A DNA stretch of 32,165 nucleotides from an uncultured Bacteroidales bacterium (lineage in GTDB: Bacteria; Bacteroidota; Bacteroidia; Bacteroidales; Paludibacteraceae). The DNA is taken from positions 1 through 32,165 of the forward strand of contig CAIWIS010000793.1 in NCBI GenBank assembly GCA_903912795.1. The letters are read 5' to 3'. Each line of letters starts with the position of its first letter. The stretch's first letter is position 1. The notes beneath the pieces were generated by a model, which worked only from the letters and a program-made list of their open reading frames with translations, was not told the origin of the DNA and ran no database searches. This document shows, piece by piece, positions 7,212-15,132 of this stretch. The position numbers and the translations under genes were made by a program.

Positions 7212-7393
7212 GGGCTTCGCCGTTATTTGGCACTTCGTGCGTTAATATAGGCTTCGCCGTTAATAGTGCTTTGCACGTTAATTGGCACTTCGTGCGTTAA
7301 TATAGGCTTCGCCGTTATTAGCTTCGCGTTATTTGGCACTTCGTGCGTTATTTGCATTGCGTTATTAGGTGCTTCGCACGTTAATAGCTTCGC
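7212..7393 (-). repeat. GAA-triloop mini-hairpin array, locus B
   Basis: Here the GAA strand is the minus strand, so the plus strand shows TTC loops. Perfect units: GGCTTCGCC at 7213, 7250 and 7305; GCACTTCGTGC at 7230, 7285 and 7336; GTGCTTCGCAC at 7369. A variant with TTT loop, GTGCTTTGCAC, is at 7266, and minimal units GCTTCGC are at 7321 and 7387. Spacers are GTTATTTG, GTTAATATAG and GTTATTAG. It is the densest array in the window and fills most of the gap between rlmL and cysE. Confidence 0.9.
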
Positions 7394-7434
7394 ATTATTT
7401 AATTTCTAATATCTTCATGTTTTCTTCTCATCAT

Positions 7435-7456
7435 CACATTACCATATCATCACATT
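7435..7456 (-). repeat. AATGTGAT(A/G)ATATGGT word, copy 1
   Basis: The minus strand reads AATGTGATGATATGGT then AATGTG. It matches 18059-18080 on the plus strand at 20 of 22 positions. Both copies lie next to a GAA mini-hairpin array, suggesting that different intergenic repeat words travel together. Confidence 0.6.
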
Positions 7457-7462
7457 ATCTCA

Positions 7463-8335
7463 TCACTTCCTCTGCACAATCTTAGCTCCGGGAGCCACAT
7501 CGGTATCAACCCAGATATTACCTCCAATAATAGCACCTTCGCCTACGGTAATTGTACCCAATATGGTTGAATTAGAGTAAATAACTACATTATCGTTGAT
7601 ACGAGGATGGCGTTGAATGCCTTTTATAGGGTTTCCATTTTCGTCCAGCGGAAAACTTTTAGCACCCAAGGTAACGCCCTGATACATTTTTACATTTTCA
7701 CCAATAATAGCTGTTTCGCCTATAACTACACCTGTACCATGGTCAATAGTAAAATAATTACCAATGGTTGCTCCGGGATGTATATCTATGCCCGTTTCGG
7801 AATGTGCAATTTCGGTAATAATGCGTGGGATAAGTGGTACGTTGAGTTTCAAAAGCTCATTAGCAATACGATAGCTACTTATTGCGCGTAAACCAGGATA
7901 GCAAAAAATTACTTCACCAAAACTTTTGGCTGCGGGATCGCCATTAAATGCGGCAATAACATCAGTATGTAATTTCTCACGAATAATTGGTAATTGCGAA
8001 ATAAATTCGATGGCTTTTTCTTTGGATTGACGTTCAATTTCGGGACAAGGCTGCTCGTCGGCTCCTTTGTCGAACGATAAACCAGCTTTGATTTGCGAAG
8101 TTAGTAAAAACTGTAACCTATCAACATTAACACCAATGTGATACAACATGGTTTTGGAATTAACGGCAGCATTTCCAAAATATCCCGGAAACAGTATTGA
8201 ACGAATGAGTTTTACAATTTCGTTGAGTACATCAACCGATGGCATTGGTGTAAGCTCATTATGCTGATGACAAACATCTTTGAATCCGTTAATGTCGGAT
8301 AAAGTTTTTACTATGTCTAAAAGTTTCTTATTCAT
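7463..8335 (-). CDS. cysE: Serine O-acetyltransferase
   Basis: 290 residues from ATG at 8335. It acetylates L-serine with acetyl-CoA to O-acetylserine, the first step of cysteine synthesis. The N-terminal half is helical (SATase N domain). The C-terminal part is a left-handed beta-helix of hexapeptide repeats, including DIHPGATIGNYFTIDHGTGVVIGETAIIG and, later, VTLGAKS. The frame is open back to 8422, but those codons translate an AT-rich repeat (8338-8376) and overlap the upstream gene, so 8335 is the better start, with MNKKLLDIV. It follows the NadR-like gene by 31 nt on the same strand and may be co-transcribed. The partner cysK is not in the window. Confidence 0.93.
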   Translation of the reverse strand: MNKKLLDIVKTLSDINGFKDVCHQHNELTPMPSVDVLNEIVKLIRSILFPGYFGNAAVNSKTMLYHIGVNVDRLQFLLTSQIKAGLSFDKGADEQPCPEIERQSKEKAIEFISQLPIIREKLHTDVIAAFNGDPAAKSFGEVIFCYPGLRAISSYRIANELLKLNVPLIPRIITEIAHSETGIDIHPGATIGNYFTIDHGTGVVIGETAIIGENVKMYQGVTLGAKSFPLDENGNPIKGIQRHPRINDNVVIYSNSTILGTITVGEGAIIGGNIWVDTDVAPGAKIVQRK

Positions 8336-8337
8336 TA

Positions 8338-8376
8338 ATAACGAGTTATGAGTTATGAGTTTCGAGTTATGAATTA
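8338..8376. repeat. Tandem GAGTTATGA word before cysE
   Basis: The sequence reads aacGAGTTATGAGTTATGAG, then tttcGAGTTATGAatt: three to four copies of a 9-nt word. It fills the whole space between the NadR-like stop (8367) and the cysE start (8335), and overlaps the end of the former. It creates a false N-terminal extension of cysE if a start is taken too far upstream. Confidence 0.6.
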
Positions 8377-8885
8377 AAATGCATGATTGCTTTAATTGCA
8401 TTTTCAGTTCGCACATTGCCAACTCCCTGAATTATAGCATAAGGTATTCCTGTTTTTTCAATTTCACGTTTGTACCATTCGAAAAAAAACATGCGTTCGC
8501 CGCCTCCATGTTCACGTACATTATCGGGCACCCATGGCAAATCGGGGTAACAAAGCAAGTAAAAATCAAAAAAGTTATTGCTCATACGCTTCTGAACAAA
8601 ACCGGGCACTTGCTGATAACAATACTCAAACCATACTTTGGTAATTATCAGATCTGTATCGAAAAAAACGGGTTTTAAACTATCGCTTTGAGTACAAACA
8701 TCTTGCTCTTCAATTTGTTTACGGGCAATGTTGCAAACATCGTCCATAGTGTAATCACGGTTGAGTTGTTCAATATATGTACGGGCAAATTCAGGCACAA
8801 ACTCACCTTTAAAAAAATCTGCAAGTGCAACCGACAATTCCGATTTTCCGGTTGATTCCGGACCAACAAGGGCAATTTTCAACAT
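8367..8885 (-). CDS. NadR-like P-loop kinase/ATPase
   Basis: 172 residues. Starts with MLKIALVGPESTGKSEL: a Walker A loop (G8-PESTGKS15) in the form seen in the ribosylnicotinamide-kinase part of NadR and its AAA_28 relatives. FFDTDLIITKVW (about residues 74-85) is a Walker B-like segment. Related stand-alone proteins in Bacteroidota lack the NMN adenylyltransferase and helix-turn-helix parts of enterobacterial NadR, as here. A role as nicotinamide-riboside kinase, or another small-molecule kinase, is possible, but no NAD or vitamin transporter gene lies beside it. The tail of the gene runs into the repeat before cysE. Confidence 0.75.
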   Translation of the reverse strand: MLKIALVGPESTGKSELSVALADFFKGEFVPEFARTYIEQLNRDYTMDDVCNIARKQIEEQDVCTQSDSLKPVFFDTDLIITKVWFEYCYQQVPGFVQKRMSNNFFDFYLLCYPDLPWVPDNVREHGGGERMFFFEWYKREIEKTGIPYAIIQGVGNVRTENAIKAIMHFNS

Positions 8886-8924
8886 ATTGTCAGCTATAAA
8901 TTACGGCATTTTCACAATTTTCCG

Positions 8925-8932
8925 TACCTTTG
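8925..8932 (+). promoter_or_regulatory. Candidate -7 box of the PAP2 gene
   Basis: TACCTTTG matches TAnnTTTG and lies 18 nt before the ATG at 8951. No TTG is found at the -33 position, so it is a partial match. Confidence 0.4.
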
Positions 8933-8950
8933 GATTTTTAAAATAAAATT

Positions 8951-9592
8951 ATGTGCAAATTTACGACAATTATTCTGCTTTTCAACCTATTTTTGGTGTC
9001 TACTTTTGAAATTAAGGCTCAAAATGTAGATTTGGAACTTTTACATAAAGTTTATAGCGTAAAAGAAACAGTTGGTTTATCACGCGCAATATCCTATACT
9101 ACCACCATTACAGCCTTTGGTGTACCAGCTACTATGGCTACAATTGCATTGATAAGTAAAGATGATGATTTATTTAAAAGCGCCATTTATACCACAGCAG
9201 CTTTGGGAGTTAATTCGGTACTTACCTACTCCTTAAAACACAGCATTGACCGAAAACGTCCTTACATTGCATATCCAACCGATTTTGTACGCCTGGATGA
9301 ATACTCAGGTGGCTCGCCATCGTTTCCATCCGGACATACCTCACTTGCATTTACTACGGCAACAGCATTGAGTCTGAAATTTCCAAAATGGTATGTAATA
9401 GCACCTTCGTTTGCATGGGCTGGCTATGTGGGCTATTCGCGCATGAATTTGGGTGTGCATTATCCGTCGGACGTAATGGCTGGAGCTATTTTAGGAGCTG
9501 GAAGTGCCTACCTAACCTACAAAATAAACCAATGGTATTGGAAAAAAAACGATAATAAAAAACTTATTGGACTTGAAGCTTTTAAATTATAA
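8951..9592 (+). CDS. PAP2-superfamily membrane-associated phosphatase
   Basis: 213 residues. A hydrophobic N-terminus (TIILLFNLFLVSTF ending in KAQ) looks like a signal peptide or anchor. The three phosphatase motifs are complete: K96-x6-R103-P104 (KHSIDRKRP), P126-SGH129 and S163-R-x5-H170-x3-D174 (SRMNLGVHYPSD). These are the residues of the acid-phosphatase / lipid-phosphatase family. Substrates in the family include undecaprenyl pyrophosphate, phosphatidate and lipid A. Location near murB and the dcw operon is suggestive of an envelope role, but it does not identify the substrate. Convergent with murB, 3 nt apart. Confidence 0.88.
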   Translation: MCKFTTIILLFNLFLVSTFEIKAQNVDLELLHKVYSVKETVGLSRAISYTTTITAFGVPATMATIALISKDDDLFKSAIYTTAALGVNSVLTYSLKHSIDRKRPYIAYPTDFVRLDEYSGGSPSFPSGHTSLAFTTATALSLKFPKWYVIAPSFAWAGYVGYSRMNLGVHYPSDVMAGAILGAGSAYLTYKINQWYWKKNDNKKLIGLEAFKL

Positions 9593-9595
9593 GGT

Positions 9596-10606
9596 TTAAA
9601 TAAAATTGACTTCGGGTGTAAGTTGTATTCCAAATTTTTCGAATACAGATTTCTGAATTAATGTGGCTAAATGGGCAATTTCGGCACCTGTAGCACCTCC
9701 TTTGTTTACCAATACAAGAGCCTGATTGTGATGAACACCCGCATTGCCAACCGTTTTTCCTTTCCATCCACATTGGTCGATAAGCCATGCCGCCGGAATT
9801 TTTTCCAATTCGGTTGAAACATAATAATGCGGTATTTCGGGGTAGTTAGATTGTATGTTTTCGAATTGTATACGGCTAACAACAGGATTCATAAAAAAAC
9901 TTCCTGCGTTTCCAACCAGTTTAGGATCAGGTAATTTGCTTTCGCGTATTGCTATTATGGTGTTGCGAATATTGCTTAAAGTTAGCGCACCATTTTGTAA
10001 TACTTGCGACTCAAGGTGTTGGTAATTGAGTTTGAAAGCAGGATTTTTCTGTAGTTCAAAAATCACCGACGTTATAGCAAATTGACCATTCAGCTCTAGC
10101 TTAAAAACACTTTCGCGGTATGCATACTTACAATCGTGAATATTGAAAATTTCTTTAACTCTCGTTTTTAAGTTTATGGCATGTACCTCTTTAATCACAT
10201 CGCACACTTCTACTCCATAAGCACCAATATTCTGAATGGCCGATGCACCCACTTCACCTGGAATAAGCGATAAGTTTTCAATTCCTCCCCAGCCATTTTC
10301 CACAGCATAAGCCACAAAATCGTCCCAAACTACACCTGCTCCTACTTGAACAGCTACAGTTGAATCGTTTTCGCTAACAATGTTAATAAATTTAATTTCA
10401 GAGTGTAGAATTGTTCCGTCATAATCATTCAAAAAGAGCAAATTACTACCGCCACCAATATGCAATACTTTATTGTTGACCATTATATCCGATTCAATTA
10501 ACTGCATTAATTCTTCTTCAGTTTTATAATGTATCAGCAATTTTGCTTTTGCTTCAATTCCAAAAGTATTTAAATCAATCAACGATGCACTTTCAATTTT
10601 TTTCAT
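9596..10606 (-). CDS. murB: UDP-N-acetylenolpyruvoylglucosamine reductase
   Basis: 336 residues, close to the E. coli-type (type I) MurB length. FAD- and NADPH-dependent reduction of the enolpyruvyl group gives UDP-N-acetylmuramate. The FAD-binding region has IGGGSNLLF and SLIPGEVGASAIQNIGAYG. The catalytic triad is visible: R164 in YRESVFK, S236 in GNAGSFFMNP and E332 in the C-terminal LTPEVNF. It stands alone, separate from the dcw operon that contains the other mur genes. It has its own near-perfect promoter at 10709-10738. Confidence 0.95.
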   Translation of the reverse strand: MKKIESASLIDLNTFGIEAKAKLLIHYKTEEELMQLIESDIMVNNKVLHIGGGSNLLFLNDYDGTILHSEIKFINIVSENDSTVAVQVGAGVVWDDFVAYAVENGWGGIENLSLIPGEVGASAIQNIGAYGVEVCDVIKEVHAINLKTRVKEIFNIHDCKYAYRESVFKLELNGQFAITSVIFELQKNPAFKLNYQHLESQVLQNGALTLSNIRNTIIAIRESKLPDPKLVGNAGSFFMNPVVSRIQFENIQSNYPEIPHYYVSTELEKIPAAWLIDQCGWKGKTVGNAGVHHNQALVLVNKGGATGAEIAHLATLIQKSVFEKFGIQLTPEVNFI

Positions 10607-10708
10607 TTACTGTTGTTTTTTACACTATAAAACTGCATGGAGTTATATTGTAATATATTATACCAACAGTACATATATTTCGCAAATACTCCATTTTACA
10701 AAGAAGTA

Positions 10709-10738
10709 CAAAGTTAAGCTTTTTTCGTGAAAATACAA
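10709..10738 (-). promoter_or_regulatory. Promoter of murB
   Basis: On the minus strand TTG (10738-10736), 19-nt spacer, TAACTTTG (10716-10709): an exact TTG-N19-TAnnTTTG match. The start codon is about 100 nt downstream. Confidence 0.65.
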
Positions 10739-10771
10739 CGGATGTTTCTTTAAGTATAGCTGTACTTGATT

Positions 10772-12823
10772 TTATCTGAAAATCTTAATAATTTCGCTAC
10801 TATTGTTGTCTGCTACTTTTAAAAAGTAAAATCCTGGTTTTGTGAGATGAATTGAAGCTACAGGTGAGTTGTGTTGGCCAGCCTGAATTACTTGACCACT
10901 GGCATTGAATAAAGTCAAATATGCATTTTTTGGTATATTTTGAACATTCAGCGTGCTAAATTGTACATTCCATGCAACTTTTCGTTTCACATTTCGAGCC
11001 GTATTTGTAGTGATATCGGTATGTGCTTTAATCTGATTCGACTCAGTTGGATTAGTAATTCCTTGTGGTTTAACGGTGAAATAATAGGTTGAGTCAGTGT
11101 TTAGTCCTGTTATTGTATAGGTTGTGGTATTTCCAACTGGTTTAGGAAAGGTGTTTTCAACAACACGATACATAATGGGGATAAGCTCTTCCACTTTTAG
11201 GTAGTCAATATATACCCTTTTGCCAGCTATGGCCGAAAATGCTAGCACAGTGTTGGCGGTTTTGGGAGATATATCAATTGTAAATGTTTGGTTAGCAACA
11301 GCTGTTGTCCATACGGTTTGTTCAATATTATTAGCAGTAAAAGTAAGTTTTGCTCCAGTGTCAGATGAATACTGACGTGCTTTTACAGTAATGCGCGCTC
11401 CATTTTCGCTCAGATTCATAGGTTCTATACTCAATTTGCCGTAGGTGCTTGTTGACCCTAACTTAAAATTGCTTGCTGTGGCTTGGTCGGTATAACCTTC
11501 GCGCGACCAAGTGTTCGAAATGGTGAATATAAATTCCTCGTCCACTTTGGTTACCGCATTAAATGTACCCGTGGGTCGAAGTGAAAACACATTCAGTTCA
11601 TAGCTTGTAGCGCCATTAGCAATAGTCCAATTGGCATCAAAACCTGTAGAACGTATGTTGGTTGCTGGTAATGCAACAAAGGCATCTGATATTTCTGTTT
11701 TCAGTTTTACCGAAAGTGCATTTATACCGCCTCCGGACACATTTAGAAATGCAGATTTCATTCCAGCTTGCTGTCCGCTTACAGTTATTATAAGTTCGGT
11801 ACCCGCTTCAGCCTCCGCTTTCGGAATACTATTGCGCGACAAAGTATAATTTGCTGCATTTGTGCCACTCAACGAAAAATTTAATTGTCCAGTCAGGTTA
11901 TTGGCTTTAATTGGGATATTAAATGTAATTGGCTTTTGAACGTAAACTAAAGGTGTAGTTACACTATCGTTGTTATCGGGATAATTGAGATAAGGGAAAC
12001 TGACTGATCCGTTCTCGGTAAAGGGCATCGTTATGCGGTTTCCCCAAACATATTCGGCCATAAGCGGAAAATCGATGTATGGATTTCGATTACCTTGAAT
12101 ACTGTAGATTATGTTGTTTCGATTAGTTTCTTTTGTGCTCACAGGATCTTGTCTACTCCATTGCAACAATAAATCCATAGCCCATTTTTCAAAAACAGGG
12201 TAGGTGTTATTGTCCAATTGATGTTCCGAATCTGCTGTCCAAAGTGGGGCGTAATCTTCGTAAGCCGTTACCATATACATATAAACACGTGCAAAATCGC
12301 CTTTGTATTCATCGGTCGGCTCCCATGCCGATAGTAAATAGCCTGCTTTTTGTTTGGTTTTGCCCACTTTTATCACGCCATTGGTATAGGTAAGGGTTGA
12401 GTCAATAACCGACATAACAAAAGCACTTTTGCGCTGGTTAGCAGTAGCGTCGGACGGGTTGAGATGGTGTAAGTCTTTATAGGCTTGTGTTTCGGTGCCG
12501 CCCCACCAACTTTTGGCAAACGAATGTTCGATGTTCATACCTGTAACAGCCAAATTGCCATTGAAAACACGAACCACATCCGAATACATATCCCAAATTG
12601 AGCCATCGGTAGGACGTACATCTGTTTGCACAAAACCCGACCATGTTTTCCCATCGCCACCACCGTAACTGAGCACTGTGGCTGTTTTAATTTTTTGGTG
12701 TAATGCCGTTTTTAGAGATGACTTTTTAAGTCCCACTGCAGTGCTGTAATAGCCTAATGGGATTTGAGAATAGCTTGTAATCGAAATTACAAGTAAGAAT
12801 ACAAGATTCTTAAATTTAAACAT
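10772..12823 (-). CDS. Secreted endonuclease I family nuclease with T9SS-type tail (paralogue 1)
   Basis: 683 residues. Signal peptide at 1-20 (ending TSYSQ). Endonuclease I domain at about 20-260, with IWDMY, NIEHSFAKSWWG (E99, H100) and RNPYIDFP near the end. Family members are non-specific, metal-dependent DNases/RNases with a beta-beta-alpha-metal core. Next, at about 290-375, is a Fn-like immunoglobulin-fold domain. Then comes a fibronectin III-like domain whose halves (ANWTIANGATSYELNVFS and YTITGLNTDSTYYFTVKP) are split by a roughly 120-residue jelly-roll-like insert ending VYIDYLKVEE. A C-terminal sorting-like domain ends GFYFLKVADNNSSEIIKIF, so export by T9SS is likely. It is a close paralogue of the next gene. 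Unlike the 350-residue copy, the active-site motif has isoleucine, not arginine, before EH. Confidence 0.85.
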   Translation of the reverse strand: MFKFKNLVFLLVISITSYSQIPLGYYSTAVGLKKSSLKTALHQKIKTATVLSYGGGDGKTWSGFVQTDVRPTDGSIWDMYSDVVRVFNGNLAVTGMNIEHSFAKSWWGGTETQAYKDLHHLNPSDATANQRKSAFVMSVIDSTLTYTNGVIKVGKTKQKAGYLLSAWEPTDEYKGDFARVYMYMVTAYEDYAPLWTADSEHQLDNNTYPVFEKWAMDLLLQWSRQDPVSTKETNRNNIIYSIQGNRNPYIDFPLMAEYVWGNRITMPFTENGSVSFPYLNYPDNNDSVTTPLVYVQKPITFNIPIKANNLTGQLNFSLSGTNAANYTLSRNSIPKAEAEAGTELIITVSGQQAGMKSAFLNVSGGGINALSVKLKTEISDAFVALPATNIRSTGFDANWTIANGATSYELNVFSLRPTGTFNAVTKVDEEFIFTISNTWSREGYTDQATASNFKLGSTSTYGKLSIEPMNLSENGARITVKARQYSSDTGAKLTFTANNIEQTVWTTAVANQTFTIDISPKTANTVLAFSAIAGKRVYIDYLKVEELIPIMYRVVENTFPKPVGNTTTYTITGLNTDSTYYFTVKPQGITNPTESNQIKAHTDITTNTARNVKRKVAWNVQFSTLNVQNIPKNAYLTLFNASGQVIQAGQHNSPVASIHLTKPGFYFLKVADNNSSEIIKIFR

Positions 12824-13008
12824 TTTGTTTCAGTTATTACAGCTTTTCACACTGCCATTCTTTTTATTATTCTGAAACAAATAAAAAATCAAGCAAGATA
12901 TAGTGGTGTATGTATTTTCAAGATAAAAAGAGCAAAGACAAAAGACAAAAAACAAGTACTCGAAACCTTTTTTGTTATTACAAATAACAAATCCATATGC
13001 AGAAAGTT

Positions 13009-15054
13009 TTAGTAAACTACTTTTAGACTGACCGTATAACTACTTGTCATAATTTGAATAAAATAAACTCCTTTTGTTGTAAGACTTAGAATTGTATTTT
13101 CATTGTTACATATAATTGTATTAATTCGTTTTCCGGAAATATCCGAAACTAAAATTTTGCAACTGTGCGGAAGCCCTGTTAAAAACACTCCATTGGACGA
13201 TTTACTCCAGCTTATTGTATTGCCATTCAAATTAGGTAATGCGTTAGCGAGCAATGTTTTAACCAGAACCGGATCGGTTTTAATACTTGAATTATTTTGC
13301 GGACTTACAGTATAATAATAACTTGAGTCGGGTAGCAAACCTAAAACATCGTATTGCAAAATATTACCTACATTTTTGGGGTAGCCACTTACAGATATTT
13401 CAGTTTGAACGGCTCCAACTGTTTCCACTTTTACATTGTCCAAATAAACTCTACTGCTTGCATTGGCGGCAAATGCGATTTTGGAATTGGCTGTTGCCTT
13501 TGGTATATTTACTGTATAGGTTTGGGCGGTGCTGCTAGTATTCCATAAAGCTAACGGATTTCCATCTAAAGTTACTGTGAGTGGAGCACCTGTATCCGTA
13601 TTGTATTGTTTTGCACGTACGGTGAGTAAATTTCCATCCGTAGCCAAATTAAGTGCAGGTGTAGTTAATTTTCCATTTGAACTCGACGAGGCAATACGCA
13701 TAAAACCTGTTGTCTGATTATCGGTATAGCCTTCGCTCAGCCAGCTAGTTGGTAATCCAGAAGCAAACTCTTCTTCGAGTAGGGTTTTGGTCTGAGTTGA
13801 ACCGGAGCTTTTCAGCGAGTAAACATTTAAATCATACCCAGTAGCCGTTGCCGAGCTGGTCCATTTGGCAGTAAAGCTATTTGAAGTTATATTCGTAGCA
13901 GCTAAAGCCATAAAATTATCGGTAGTTTGTGCTGTTAAATTAAGTGTAGTAGGACTAATTCCGCCACCCGAAATTAATAATTGCGCAGTATGTGTTCCTA
14001 TTGTTTGAGTGTTATAAGTTAGGGTGAGAACATAGCCTGTTTCAGCTTCGGTTTTAGTAAGTGTAGTTTTAGAAATACTAAAAAGGGATGCGTTAGTTCC
14101 TGAAATTGAAAGTGATAGTTCTCCTGTTAGGTTTGCTCCTTTAATTGTAACTTCAATGTTCTTAGTTTGTTGATATGCCATTTTTCCTAAATCAAGAGTT
14201 GTAGCATTAATAGGACTTGTCAGATAGGGCGTAGTGGTATTTCCATTCGGATCAAATGGTAGATTTGTGAATTTCCCCCAAATATATTCGCCCAAAATTG
14301 GATAATCAATATAGGGATTGCGGTTTCCTTGTACTTTATAAACTTCGTTGTGACGTGTAATTTCTTTTTGACTTAATGGGTCTTGAGCGTTCCATTTTAG
14401 CAATAAATCTACCGTCCATTGTTCAAAAACCGGATATGTATTATTATTTAGTTGATTTACCGAATTTCCTGTCCAAAGTGTAGCATAATCTTCGTAAGCA
14501 GTAACCATATACATATACATACGTGCAAAATCACCTTTATAATCGTCGGCTGGTTCCCACGCATCAATAACACCACCTGGCCTACTGCTCGATTTGCCAA
14601 CTTTAATAACTCCATTACTGTATGTGGTAGAGCCATCAACTACGGCCATAGGCCAACTCCCTTTTGCACTGTTTGCTGTTGTGTTAGATGGGCACAAATG
14701 CTGCACATCCTGAGCGGCCTGACGGCCATCGCCCCACCAACTTTTAGCAAACGAATGTTCAATATTCATACCGCTTGCAGCCGAATTGCCATTAAAAGCC
14801 ACGTGATTATTCGAATACATATCCCAAACAGTGCCATCCTCGGGGCGTACATCCGATTTAGCAAATACCGACCAAGTGCTACCGGAGCCACTACCATAAC
14901 TCGGAACATTGGCAGTTTTGATTTTTAAATGCAAAGCAGTTTTAAGTTCAGCCTGCTTTTTACCAATTGCAGAGTCGTAATATCCAGTAGGGATTTGCGC
15001 CAGTACAGTAAACACCAGCAGCATGTAAAGTTGAAAAAAGAAAAGTCGTTTCAT
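13009..15054 (-). CDS. Secreted endonuclease I family nuclease with T9SS-type tail (paralogue 2)
   Basis: 681 residues, same architecture as the gene at 10772: signal peptide (to about 20, ending VLAQ), nuclease domain with VWDMY, NIEHSFAKSWWG (E99, H100 at the same positions) and RNPYIDYP, an immunoglobulin-like domain, and a Fn3-like domain interrupted by a jelly-roll insert (ASGLPTSWLSEGYTD through RVYLDNVKVE). The C-terminal sorting-like region includes CKILVSDISGKRIN and GVYFIQIM. Duplication clearly preceded considerable divergence. No promoter match was found; the gene begins 78 nt after the stop of the third nuclease, with a hairpin between them. Probable role: DNA degradation outside the cell for nutrients or biofilm turnover (inference). 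Confidence 0.85.
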   Translation of the reverse strand: MKRLFFFQLYMLLVFTVLAQIPTGYYDSAIGKKQAELKTALHLKIKTANVPSYGSGSGSTWSVFAKSDVRPEDGTVWDMYSNNHVAFNGNSAASGMNIEHSFAKSWWGDGRQAAQDVQHLCPSNTTANSAKGSWPMAVVDGSTTYSNGVIKVGKSSSRPGGVIDAWEPADDYKGDFARMYMYMVTAYEDYATLWTGNSVNQLNNNTYPVFEQWTVDLLLKWNAQDPLSQKEITRHNEVYKVQGNRNPYIDYPILGEYIWGKFTNLPFDPNGNTTTPYLTSPINATTLDLGKMAYQQTKNIEVTIKGANLTGELSLSISGTNASLFSISKTTLTKTEAETGYVLTLTYNTQTIGTHTAQLLISGGGISPTTLNLTAQTTDNFMALAATNITSNSFTAKWTSSATATGYDLNVYSLKSSGSTQTKTLLEEEFASGLPTSWLSEGYTDNQTTGFMRIASSSSNGKLTTPALNLATDGNLLTVRAKQYNTDTGAPLTVTLDGNPLALWNTSSTAQTYTVNIPKATANSKIAFAANASSRVYLDNVKVETVGAVQTEISVSGYPKNVGNILQYDVLGLLPDSSYYYTVSPQNNSSIKTDPVLVKTLLANALPNLNGNTISWSKSSNGVFLTGLPHSCKILVSDISGKRINTIICNNENTILSLTTKGVYFIQIMTSSYTVSLKVVY

Positions 15055-15072
15055 ATAAAACTATTATGCATT

Positions 15073-15111
15073 AAAAAAGAGAAAAAGCAACTCAATTTGC
15101 AATTTCTCTTT
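15073..15111 (-). terminator. Hairpin between the nuclease genes
   Basis: AAGAGAAA pairs with TTTCTCTT over 8 bp (15077-15084 with 15103-15110). After an AA/AA internal loop, GCAA pairs with TTGC around CTCAAT. On the minus strand the stem is followed by a T-run (plus-strand A73-A78), so it can end transcription coming from the gene at 16185. Confidence 0.55.
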
Positions 15112-15132
15112 CCTTATTCTAATTGCTGATTA

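Noticed and set aside
6903..7250. Plus-strand open frame of 115 codons opposite the start of rlmL.
   Set aside because: Antisense to the THUMP domain and its end is read out of mini-hairpin repeats.
5218..7393. CRISPR array reading of the regular GCACGAAGTGC / GGCGAAGCC repeats.
   Set aside because: Repeats are only 9-11 nt, spacers are 6-10 nt and not unique, different stems alternate, and no cas genes are present.
8336..8422. Upstream start for cysE.
   Set aside because: It would translate the GAGTTATGA tandem repeat and overlap the preceding gene; 8335 gives the usual N-terminus.
14452..14928. Plus-strand open frame of 158 codons opposite the second endonuclease gene.
   Set aside because: Lies entirely inside the well-supported nuclease reading frame (signal peptide and active-site region); composition is typical of a shadow frame.
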